Both the position numbers and the translations under genes were made by a program. 64,000 bases of DNA from NCBI GenBank assembly GCA_022702705.1, contig CM040425.1, positions 8,510,001 through 8,574,000 of the forward strand, in the 5' to 3' direction. The notes below the pieces were generated by a model. The model did not search any database, had not been told where the DNA came from, and saw only the letters and a program-made list of their open reading frames with translations. Of this stretch, positions 49,095 to 58,441 are shown piece by piece. The stretch is from Papilionanthe hookeriana x Papilionanthe teres. Its lineage: Eukaryota; Streptophyta; Magnoliopsida; Asparagales; Orchidaceae. The first letter of the stretch is position 1. The number at the start of each line of letters is the position of its first letter.

Positions 49095-49104
49095 CTTACC
49101 TTGC
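49095..49104 (-). promoter_or_regulatory. Candidate LTR-leader 5' splice site
   Basis: On - the sequence is GCAAG/GTAAGC, a near-perfect plant donor (exon end at 49100, intron start at 49099). It lies about 145 bases downstream of the TATA-like box at 49253-49243. The copy used in transcription would be in the right-hand LTR, just outside the window. The functional call is inference. Confidence 0.5.
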
Positions 49105-49275
49105 TTGGAGGAGATGATGGAAGAAACCTTGGAGAAGCCCTTGATGAAGCTCACGGCTAGGAGGATTTTTTTGGGAGTGGAATGGCTAAGTGTAAGAGTA
49201 TGTGTAAGTGAGTGTGTAAGGGTGTGTAAAGTGGGATTATGGGGTTTTTATGGAGAGAGGCTCGCGGCTAAGAAT

Positions 49276-49420
49276 TAAGGAGGGGGTAAGGGAGTGATGA
49301 GGTGGAGGCATGATGAAGGTAAGGAGGAGGTAAGGAGGAGGTGAGGTGGAGGCATGGTGAAGGTAAGGTAAAGGTAGGAGGAGGTGAGGTGGAGGCACGG
49401 TGAAGGTAAGGAGGGAAGAC
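49276..49420. repeat. Purine-rich tandem repeat upstream of the Tat LTR promoter
   Basis: Three imperfect copies of a unit of about 42-47 bases containing GAGGTGGAGGCA(T/C)G(G/A)TGAAGGTAAGG. One strand is almost all purine. It lies directly upstream of the TATA-like box when read on -. Confidence 0.75.
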
Positions 49421-51094
49421 TTTTTTTTTTTTTAAATGTATTTTTTTTTCTTGTAGGGCTGCCGTGAGGTGTATTTTAATTTTGTGAATTTTGGATTTTG
49501 GGTCCATTTTAAGAACATTGGGCTAACTTGTATTTAGATTGGGCTAGAGTTCGAATGAAGCCCAAGTGCCTTGATCAATATTGTCCACTTGATTGTAATG
49601 AAGATTTTTCATGAAGACACAAAGTGGTTTTCAGCTCATTTGGAGGTTGAATTTTGGCATAGATTGGATTTTTGATTATTTTGGACCATGTTGGGTTCGG
49701 GTCAAGCTATCTTGAGTTTGAGTGGGAATGGTGTTCAGAGGTCTTCAACAATATTGTATATATGGTTGTCTTGAAGATTTTTTATGAAGACATGAAATGA
49801 TTTTGATAAGGTTTGAAGGGTCAATTTGGTGGATTTAAAACATGTGTTCAGCTTGGGTCAAAATTGGGGTTTCTTTGGTCCAAAATGGATTTGGGTAAGA
49901 CTTGAGCTCAAATTATGGGCAATTAATGATCCAATTCAGTTTAAGGAGGTGTTATAAAGAGTTTTAAATTGAAATTTGGGAGGAATTGATTGACATTGGG
50001 TCACTTTAGGAGTTTTGGGTTATTTAGGCAAAATTAGGGATTTTGATTTCAAGTGGAATTAGATTCAAATATGGGTCATATTGGACTTGAATTTGGTCTA
50101 CGTTGATATTGGGGATGTTGAATTTTGGTTTAGAATTGAATTTGATGAAAATTGGGCTCAATTGGGTCGAGATTGGGTTTGGTTTAGGCACCTTTAGGTT
50201 AAATGGGCCAAGTTGGGATTTTGGATTGAAAGTGTATTAATTTGGCAAAGTTGACCCATAGTGTAGTTTAACAAAATGAAATTGGGAATATTTGGGATTT
50301 TTTAAAATTTTCTGGGAATTTTTAGAATTTTTGGATTTTTCGGGTAAAAGGGTATTTTGGTAATTTTGGGGGGGTTAGGGGTATTTTTGGAAATTTTGGT
50401 ATTTTTGGCCAAAGATGGTCAATTTGAATGGTGGGAAATGTTTAAGGACTGATTTTGAGGAATTTTGGAGAATTTAGGTAATTTTACCAAATTTGGGCAA
50501 TTTTAAGGGTATTTGGTAGGCTTGGTAGGTCAGGGCCCCGTGAGTCAAAAATTGATATTTTGGAAAAATGAAGATTGATCCAGTGTAAGTGAAATGGAAT
50601 CATTTTGGTTGAGCCATGAAGCCATATTAAACCCATGTGAGCTATGAGAGGACTCGCTTGAGGCATTCATTATGTTGTTCCTCAACCCTGCGAGCCGAGT
50701 GCTAGGGGTTAAGGACCATCCATATGAATTACCTACATGAGTCAGGAAGTCAAGTTGGGTGAGAGTGTAGTTTTAGGAATTGGAGTGTATGTGAGAGTGT
50801 AGTGTGTGTACAAGTTAACCCTCACCATACCAGGCCATCCAGGGTATTCCTAAGGCCAAAAAGTTCTATAGGGAACTCATCCATTAAACCACCACATTTG
50901 ATCTCAACCCTCTAGGTGATTAGGAGTTTACGATCGAAACTGTGGGGTTTGCGGGGAGTTAAGAAGTAGTTTGAATTTCTAAGTGGTGGGTTCCGTTTCT
51001 AATCCTCTAAGATAGTCGAAGGAAAAGCTATGGCTAGATCCTAAGCACTAAAGAGGGAGAAGAGAAAAGACCTTATCAAAAAATGAGGTCAACA

Positions 51095-51110
51095 AATGGA
51101 CCCCCAATAT
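51095..51110 (-). promoter_or_regulatory. Polypurine tract of the Tat element
   Basis: On - the sequence ATATTGGGGGTCCATT abuts the LTR start TGTTGACC. A GTGGTGT/ACACCAC hairpin lies a few bases upstream (51137-51113). Confidence 0.7.
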
Positions 51111-51495
51111 GTGTGGTGTGCTAACCAAGAACACCACGCGTATTGGCGCTAACTGAAGAGATCAACAAAACCAACACAAATGTCCAAGTGACAAACTTAG
51201 TACGAAGTAGAAGAATTTCCGCTGGGGAGTATCAGGTATATTTCCAAGACCGGAGATCCCTGAACTCTCGTTGGGAATGAAAAAGGAGGTAAATTCCAAA
51301 TCACAAGATCTGGGGAATTCGATTTAGATTTCATTTTATTTTTAAATTTCAAGTTTCAATGTGTGAGTTTAGATTTCGATTTGAATTTTAATTTAAAATC
51401 AATTCAAGGAAATTTTGAATTTGAAATGAGAATTGAAACCTAGGCTCCAACCTCGAAATTGCAAAGAGAACTGGAATTTGGGTACCAGCCTCGAA
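51111..51495 (-). other. Tat 3' UTR between polypurine tract and tandem array
   Basis: AT-rich, with degenerate relatives of the 37-bp unit at 51421-51495 (AATTGAAACC, AACTGGAATTTGGG). No coding region. Confidence 0.6.
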
Positions 51496-52040
51496 GGTTT
51501 AAAGGTTCAATGAGAATTGGAATTTGATTCCATTCTCGAAGGTTTAATGAGAATTGGAAATGGATTCCAATCTCGAAGGTCTAATGAGAATTGGAAATTG
51601 ATTCCAATCTCGAAGGTCTAATGAGAATTGGAAATTGATTCCAATCTAGAAGGTCTAATGAGAATTGGAAATTGATTCCATTCTCGAAGGTCTAATGAGA
51701 ATTGGAAATTGATTCCAATCTCGAAGGTCTAATGAGAATTGGAAATTGATTCCATTCTCGAAGGTCTAATGAGAATTGGAAATTGATTCCAATCTCGAAG
51801 GTCTAATGAGAATTGGAAATTGATTCCACTCTCGAAGGTCTAATGAGAATTGAAAATTGATTTCAATCTCGAAGGTCTAATGAGAATTGGAAATCGATTC
51901 CAATCTCGAAGGTCTAAGGAGAATTGGAAATCGATTCCATTCTCGAAAGTCTAATGAGAATTGGAAACTGATTCCAATCTCGAAGGTCTAATGAGAATTG
52001 GAAATTGATTCCAATCTCGAAGGTCTAATGAGAATTGAAA
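51496..52040 (-). repeat. 37-bp tandem array of hairpin units
   Basis: Fourteen units with an exact 37-bp period. The anchor GGT(C/T)T falls at 51541, then at 51578 and every 37 bases to 52022, with no indels; a further, less regular unit lies near 51496. Each contains ATTGGAA-ATTGA-TTCCAAT or a one-base variant, able to form a 7-bp stem with a 5-base loop. It is transcribed on - in the 3' UTR of the Tat element, between the AlkB-like ORF and the polypurine tract. Confidence 0.93.
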
Positions 52041-52648
52041 GGAGCTGGTAAGTGTACCAAGCTGAAAATACTTGACTTAGCAATAAGTCGAGGAAAATAT
52101 TCAAATTTAAAAAGAGTTTCCTACATATTTCGATTGAGGAAAGAATTTGAAAGATTCGAATTAGAGGATTCAGATTGAAATTCAATTCAAAGTTTAGATT
52201 CGTTTTGTTTGTCCTTTAACATTCTAATTTTATTTTTTGTTGTTTATTTAGTGTTCATGTGAATTTGAAGTTCATTTTAATATTCAGACTTTTAAGAGGA
52301 GTTCTTGTTTATTTTATTTTCTTTTCTGTTCTTTGTTCAAAGTTCATTTAACTCTAATGGTGTTTCCCTGTCAATTCACACAAAAAGAGGTGAAGGCAAA
52401 ATACGATGTAGTCGTATTCATTCCAACTTGCTGAAAGTACATCATAAAACTTAATCTGAAACACATCTTATACAATCCATATAAGCTCAAAACAGATTGT
52501 GTATGATTCTTGTAGATCCATCGAAAATCATTTGTCAAAATCCATGTCTAAATAGTAAGATACATTGACAATAACATCACCTTCCAAGCCACCCTTGGCA
52601 GGAATGTCGTATGGATGTGCATTGGAGGTGTGCTATCTACCATGTAAC
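52041..52648 (-). other. Tat 3' UTR after the AlkB-like ORF
   Basis: Mostly AT-rich. Just downstream of the ORF one - strand frame stays open for about 36 codons (52633-52527, including HPYDIPAKGG and VIVNVSYYLDMDF) and looks protein-like. It may be a further piece of the accessory protein after another frameshift. Confidence 0.4.
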
Positions 52649-54134
52649 TCACAACTCGTAGGACCTGAGGCTCTCTAACTCTGGATCTGGCTGGAAGTGG
52701 TAAGGCATCTTTCTGTCATCCATTCTTCTGAAAGTAACGAGATCCGCTCTACAGGCACTCCTGGAATGCAATGCTTTGCTATGTCCGCTCTGTTTCCTTG
52801 TAGCACTAAAACGGAACCTACCGGTAATGGTATCTCCACTGGCCCTCGGAACTCACCGGGGCCTGCGATCCGGAGGTCAGATCCGAACATGATGTTGCAC
52901 TAGTTGACGAACGACACTGTGCAGAAAGGTCTAACAAAGTCATGATGGTCTATATGTGGAGGTATGCAGTCGCCCTCCTTATAAATGTTGATAATACAAC
53001 TGTTGGGTATGCAATCTGCAGGCAACACCCTCCATTTTATCATCCTCTTTACCATTCTTTTAATAACATTCGACAATGGGTCCACCTCACTGCGACGGAG
53101 TATCCCTGGTGGATTCCCTTTCCTGTCTACTGCGAAGTTGTAGCAACATCCGCATTGGATTGTAATTCTTCCTTTCCCTGGCATCCATCTCCGGGGCTAT
53201 GAATATGTCTTTTCCCTCAGGCGTCCGGCTCGTCCCATCTTCTACAGCTCAAGGACGTAGTCTACAATTTGCTGTTGTTCATATTTTGAGAATACATTTG
53301 TGTGGAGTTTGAGGCCTTCTAGAATGTTGATTCTCTTGCCTCCAATTCTCTCAAAGTATTCAAAGGTCTTCTTTTCAACTAATTGGATTTTCTCCAGCTC
53401 GTATTCAGGAATTATCTGAAATCCTCGGTGTCTGGTATCGTACTATAGGATGTATGGCTCAACCCCAGCACGCTCTCCTGCATGTCTCAGCTCCTCGGGG
53501 ATAGTCTCCGTAGGGACATCCTCCGGGGTTGCTTTTGCAACAAGACTCTTCAGATCTGGTACATCTGCTCGGCGTTGAGGCACCGACTCTATTTATGCTC
53601 TTCTTAGGATTTCCTTCTTTCTTTTAACTGTTTTTGGAGCTGATCCCCTTTCTTCTGGTTCCTGACGAACCTGTCTCCTTGGAGCATTTGCATTGACGGT
53701 ACCCAATGTCTCTTTATGTTGATCTTCTGCTAACTTGGTTAACATCTTGCGAATGCGACAATTCTTATTTCTTCGTTGGGTAGCAGTGAGAGTAGCTCTC
53801 CTTACCCATTGAATTTCTACGGGAGTGGCACTGACAAGCTTGCCCTCTGCTATGGCAACTATGGACTTAACCTTCTTATCTTCTTCAGTTGCATGAGCGG
53901 TGTTTGTTATTCTTTTCTTGCTGCTGGATTGGTGGCTTGGGCCACCCACTTTCATCACTGTCTGACTATGGAGTTCTTCTCGATCAACTGGGATCTAATC
54001 ATTTCTTCGTATTGTAGTCCGGCTGGTGTGAAGTCTGAATCAATCTCTATCACTGCTCCATTCCTCACCCTCTTTTCATCAAGTGCTTGACTCACGCCAT
54101 TTCTAAAGTTTAGAACCAACTGCCCGTTCAACAT
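52649..54134 (-). pseudogene. AlkB-like RNA demethylase domain protein carried by the Tat element
   Basis: About 495 codons downstream of integrase, same strand. The first 59 codons from the ATG at 54134 run to a frameshift near 53957. A basic region follows (about 53958-53500, with RRNKNCRIRK and KRKKEILRR), then an AlkB fold from about 53330 to 52650. Recognisable family stretches are KLHTNVFSKYEQQQIVDYV, GRITIQCGCCYNFAVDRKGN, SCIINIYKEGDCIPPHIDHH and PVEIPLPVGSVLVLQGN. Fe(II) ligands are His-x-Asp (HID codons 52956-52948) and the distal His of AKHCIP (52773-52771). The 2-oxoglutarate Arg is in VERIS (52746-52744). These match the plant ALKBH9/ALKBH10 group, known m6A RNA demethylases. In-frame stops lie at 53593, 53443, 53242, 53197 and 52900, with a second frameshift near 52735. 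Family membership is firm. Substrate is inferred, and this copy is dead. Confidence 0.87.
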
Positions 54135-54138
54135 TTCC

Positions 54139-54172
54139 CTGCGAAAAAAAATAAGGAAAGGATCAGGGGCTG
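54139..54172 (-). promoter_or_regulatory. Candidate 3' splice site before the AlkB-like ORF
   Basis: On -, a CTGAT branch-point-like motif (near 54161-54157) and a pyrimidine tract with eight T in a row lead to GCAG at 54142-54139; the exon would begin GGAAATG with the ATG at 54134. This fits a spliced subgenomic mRNA for the accessory ORF. Confidence 0.55.
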
Positions 54173-54457
54173 TACTAAAAATAAGAACAATAAGAAAGAC
54201 ATTTATTAATGTAAATTCTTATTCACTTCTTTTAAATTTAAGGAAAGTAGGAAAAGATGAGGAGAGATCAGGAATGAAATGATTTAAAAAGAAAGATGAA
54301 CATTTTATTATTGCAATTTCACATGTTCTGTTTTTAACATTTTGGTTAATGACATTTGTTATCCATTTTATTTTAGGTTCGAACTCAATCACAAGTGATT
54401 TTCCCACCCGTGTTTCTAGGGATGAGATTTCTCCTTTGAAGTACACCCTTCGAAACA
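54173..54457 (-). other. Spacer between integrase and the AlkB-like ORF
   Basis: Downstream of the integrase stop. One frame is open (54458-54219: MFRRVYFKGEISSLETR...). I do not regard it as a gene; it may be a decayed tail of pol. Confidence 0.5.
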
Positions 54458-55686
54458 TCAGGTTGCGTAATACTTCTTCAAATATCGTCTATTGATCGGA
54501 AGCATATGTCGTTCTCCTCGGCAATTTACCAGTTGATAGGAACCTCCAGAGTAAACTGCCTCGACCACAAACGGTCCTTCCCAGGTTGGTTCAAAGTTAC
54601 CACCTATCTTGCGATGTGCAAGGATAGGTCTCTTGAGAACAAGAACTAAGTCACCGACTTTGAAAGTTCTTGGGCTGACCAGCTTATCATGGGCCTGGAT
54701 CATCTTGGCTTGATACAGTTCCAAATTCTACTGTGCTGAAAGTCTTTTCCCTTCCAGGCTTTCCAATTCTTCTAGTCATAGTCTGCATTTTCTTCTGTAG
54801 TGATTTTTTTTGCAACTGTAATTCTGAGAGACAGGAGTTGAACCTCTAAGGGTAGAACGGCCTCGGACCCGTACACTAAGGCGTAGGGCGTAGACTGGGT
54901 AGGAGTTCTGAAAGTCATCCTGTAGGCCCATAAGGCTTCTAACAACTTCTCGTGCCAATTTCTCTTGTTGTCATCCAAAGTTTTCTTTAAAATTTGATCG
55001 AGAGTTTTATTAAAAGCCTCGACCAAGCCGTTTGCTCTTGGGTAGTAGATCATTGAGTATCGCCAATCGATCCCGTGTCTTCTGACAAAATTGTTGATCT
55101 TTGTACTTTTGAACGCGGACCCATTATCTGAAATGATCCTGCGCAGTACTCCAAAATGGTAGACAACTTGGTTCTTGAAAAACTGTAGCACATGGTGTGC
55201 CTTCACTTCTTTGAGTGGTATAGCTTCTGCCCACTTAGAAAAGTAATCTGTAGCTGCAAGAATGAAGCGATGTCCTCTTGAGGATGGCAGTTCTATCGGA
55301 CCCACTGTATCTGTGCCCCAACACTCAAACGGCCACGACGTGATTGTCAGATGTAGCACATTTGGAGGTTGATGTAGAACTACTCCATGCACTTGACATT
55401 GGTGACAGCTCTTGGCGACCTTCATGCAATCAGTCATCATTGAGGGCCAGTAGTATCCTAGTCTATTAATCTTCATTTTCATCTTCGGACCCGACTGATG
55501 AGCGCCACAGAGTCCTGAATGTACCTCTTTAACAATTTCGCGAGCCTCGGACCCGCTCAGGCACCTTAGGCACATCTGGTCAAAAGATCTTCTGTATAAC
55601 GTATTGTTTATTAATGCATAAGACAGAGTTATTTTCTTGATTTGAAGGGCTAACGACTTATCGTCCGGTAGGTTTCCTGTTTGCAA
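54458..55686 (-). pseudogene. INT: Tat integrase
   Basis: Residues of the main ORF (55686-54772, 304 codons): zinc finger His56, His63, Cys94, Cys97; catalytic Asp126 (WGTDTVGPI), Asp187 (IISDNGS) and Glu223 (GLVEAF), a perfect D-x35-E. A TAG stop at 54774-54772, a frameshift and one more stop separate it from the C-terminal domain (54724-54458), which has VGDLVLVLKRP and WEGPFVVEAVY and ends KKYYAT. All catalytic residues are present, so this decay is recent or light. Confidence 0.93.
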
Positions 55687-56904
55687 GTAGTCTATTAATG
55701 GCCGCCGCTAATCTTCTGTATTTTTTGTTATTGCTGCAACTGTATCCATGTCGAGCTGTGATAGGACCTGTCGTCCCTGAACTGACACTTCAACTGACTC
55801 ATCTCGTAAGCAGGTAAATTCTTTTGCAAGGCGAGCTAGCGCATCTACAAGGGCATTTTCTTTTCTGGGAATCTTGTAGATCGTCACATTTGGAATATGT
55901 TCCAACAACTTCATGGCATACTGAAAGTACTGCTCGAGCTTTGGTTTCAGAATTTTGTACTGTCCGGCGACCTGTTGAATGATCAACTGGGAATCCCTAT
56001 AGATGTTGATATCCGTTATCCCCATCTGAATGGTTAATTCCAATCCTGTTATGAGAGCTTCATATTCTGCTTCGTTGTTTGTACACGGTTCTGTTAAGTG
56101 GTAGGAGTACTTTAGCATCCCCCGCTCCGGTGTTATAAAGATTAGTCTGATTCCTGCCTTTCCGGGCACTATCGTTTGCAATTCTTTATCTTTCTGTGCT
56201 GAAGATGCTCCGTCGAAGTATAGTTCCCAACGTCGATCATCGGGGTCTTCTAAGCTCATTATTTGCTCGTCGGGCAAATTGTCGTTGAGAGGCGATTCTG
56301 CCGGCAAAGGGTGTGCTGCGAGGAAGTCTGCTAGGACTTGTCCCTTTACGGCACGAAGAGGCACGAAATTTATATCGAATTGCAATAGTATCATCGACCA
56401 CCTGGCAAGTCTGCCAGAAAGCGTTGGACGGGTCATCAAATATTGCAACGGATTAACCTTTGAAATAAGGTTGACCTCATGAGAAAGCATGTAGTGCCTG
56501 AGCTTTTGAGCTGCGAAGATCAGGGCTAAACAATGCTTCTCGATTAGAGGATACTTTATTTCCGTCGGGATTAGATGACAGCTTAGGTAGTAGAGAGCGT
56601 TTTCTTTTCCCTCATCATTGACCTGGGCTAGCAAGGCTCCGAGAGAGTCTCCTAAAGCCGCGGTAAAAAGTATTAACGGTCTACCTGAGACTGGGGCTGC
56701 TAATACATGAGGTGTCATTAAATACTTCTTAATGTCCTCAAAAGCCCGCTGGCATTTCTCATCCTAAACAAATTTAACGTCCTTTTTAACCAATGCCGAG
56801 AAGGGCTGACACCTACCTGACAAATTCGAGATAAAGCGTCAAAGATATGACAACTTCCCTTGAAAGGATCGTAGTTGTTTCAAGGTTTTGGGAGGAGGCA
56901 TTTC
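55687..56904 (-). pseudogene. RH: Tat tether with dual RNase H domains
   Basis: The ORF 56718-55708 (336 codons) holds two RNase H-like domains. Residues 12-140 are the ordinary gypsy RNase H, but the first catalytic Asp region reads LILFTAALGDSLGALL, so the domain is degenerate. Residues 163-300 are a second RNase H of the archaeal-like type with Asp169 (YFDGAS), Glu218 (NNEAEYEAL), Asp242 (RDSQLI) and Asp292 (VDALARLA), apparently a complete D-E-D-D set. The dual arrangement is a hallmark of the Tat lineage. Stops near 56905, 56840 and 56765 separate it from the reverse transcriptase. Confidence 0.92.
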
Positions 56905-57444
56905 TTAGATAGCTTTAATCTTCTCCGGATCGATTTCAATTCCACGATGTCTGACAACGAATCCTAAGAATTTCCCAGAGGTGACGCCGAAGGTGCATTT
57001 TAAGGGATTCATCTTAAGGTTAAATTGTCTCAGTCGCTCGAAAACAAATCTCAAATCATACAAGTGATCTCGTTTAAGTTTACTTTTGATGACCACATCA
57101 TCCACGTAGCACTCGACTTGGTTGTGAATGAGATCATCAAAGATCCTCGTCATTGCTCTTTGGTATGTTGCTCCCGCGTTCTTCAACCCAAACGACATCA
57201 CTGTGTAGCAATACACTTCGATCAGCGTTCTGAATGTTGTGAGCTTTTCATCTTCTGGTGCCATCTTTACCTGGTTGTATCCTGAAGATCCATCCATGAA
57301 TGAGAAGACTTCTTGTGTTGAAGCGATGTCGATCATTAGTTCTGGAATTGGTAGTGGAAATTCATTTTTTGGACATGCCTTGTTCAAATCTCTGAAATCC
57401 ACGCAGATTCTGATCTGACCATTCTTCTTTCTAACCGGTACCAT
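56905..57444 (-). pseudogene. RT: Tat reverse transcriptase palm
   Basis: 179 codons with RICVDFRDLNKACPKNEFPL, the first catalytic Asp in SFMDGSSGYNQ (residue 51) and YVDD at residues 113-116. The upstream start at MVPVRKKNGQIR is where the frame opens; the true polyprotein begins in gag. A stop just after KAI at 56905 ends the frame. Confidence 0.93.
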
Positions 57445-58441
57445 GTTGGCTAACCAAGTTGGGTTTTGCTCTTCACGGACAAAATTTAGCGTCTATTAGC
57501 TTCTTAACTTCAGCTATTACTTGTTGCTCAATTTCTAGACGCATTCTTCTGGGAGCTTGTCTGACTAGAACAGCAGTGGGATCCACTCCTAGCCTGTGAA
57601 CTGTGATTTCTGGAGCTAATCCTGGCATTTCGTCATAACTCTAAGCAAAGCAATCCTTGAACTCCATTAATAGCTTGATTATATCTTCGGAGTCTTCTTT
57701 ATTGAGTAAGGAGCTAACAAAGGTAGGCCTAGGCTCTTCGCTAGTACCTAAGTTAACTTCCATTAACTTGTCTATTGTAGATTTGATTTCTTCTTCGAAT
57801 TCTGGTGGAGCGTCTCCAATTAGTAGATCTTCGAGATCTTCTGAAGCTTCCAAGCAGTCTTCATTAGGCTCACAAGTGACAACCAAGCAAAATTCTGTAT
57901 CATCAACTGATCCTACTGTGTCGAATCCAAGGCCATATTTTGAATTGGGAGGCCGACTGGCGTTATTCCATAACTTTTCAAAATGTTGTGATTGACCTTT
58001 CGTCCATCGTTGAGGTAGGACACCACGTTGAATTAAACTTTGCACACAGGAAGAGTACCACTCAAAAGGTAATTCCATTAATTCAGAGGAAGTAACATCT
58101 TCAAATTGTACATCATTTTCAGTTTTGGAAGAAGAAGCACCACGATAGAATTTGATTGGCTTAGCACCACCACCATGCACTTCCTTGACCACCATACCCT
58201 CGATTTTATTAGAATAGATTGGGGTCAGGGTCATAGTGTGCACATAGTGATTTATCCTCTCGTAAATTGATTTGTATTTTTCATTCTTTTCATCTTCGAG
58301 AGAGATCTTGAACTGTGGTTTCTTTTGACTTATTGTCGCTGCTTCTTTCTTGATTTCTTCTTCTTCTTCTAAACTATTCTCCCAATTAACATTGACGAAT
58401 GGTTTTTTTTGTCCAACTGTTCCAACGTCTCTTCCACGACC
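57445..58441 (-). pseudogene. Tat protease-RT linker
   Basis: An open stretch at 58243-57641 (200 codons) is acidic and low in recognisable motifs (GLGFDTVG, PNEDCLEASEDLEDLL). It ends with IIKLLMEFKDCFA, the usual lead-in to reverse transcriptase. After a TAG at 57643-57641 the frame continues as SYDEMPGL and then breaks near 57485. In Ogre elements an intron lies in this interval; I see no clear pair of splice sites here. Confidence 0.7.

Larger units (their letters stand above)
37101..51094 (-). repeat. 3' LTR of the Tat element (about 6.5 kb, split by a solo LTR)
   Basis: The LTR consists of 37101-39506 and 46978-51094. It starts, on -, with TGTTGACCTCATTTTTTGATAAGG and ends TGTCGACA. 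The first 1.5 kb in + coordinates (37101-38636) and the last 1.6 kb (49500-51094) match the solo LTRs at 17930 and 39507, but the middle does not. The middle has a 40-bp direct repeat at 39115-39194, a long TTTAATTTATTT array (46978-48700), a leader with a strong 5' splice site near 49100, and a purine-rich tandem repeat (49276-49420) ahead of a CCATAAAAACC TATA-like box at 49253-49243. Confidence 0.88.

Noticed and set aside
49268..49507. Pro/Thr/Ser-rich - strand ORF (PPYLHRAS repeats)
   Set aside because: It is a translation of the purine-rich DNA tandem repeat, not a plausible protein.
51496..52040. Regular 37-bp repeat that could be mistaken for a CRISPR array
   Set aside because: Units are contiguous with no unique spacers, and the context is a plant retrotransposon 3' UTR.
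52697..53202. Open + strand frames of 68 and 86 codons opposite the AlkB-like ORF
   Set aside because: The - strand frame spells a known enzyme family with its ligands; the + frames match nothing and are shadows.
52649..54134. AlkB-like sequence as an independent host ALKBH gene or processed pseudogene
   Set aside because: It lies in sense orientation exactly between integrase and the polypurine tract, with its own splice acceptor and no poly(A) remnant or flanking TSD seen. Not fully excluded without other copies.
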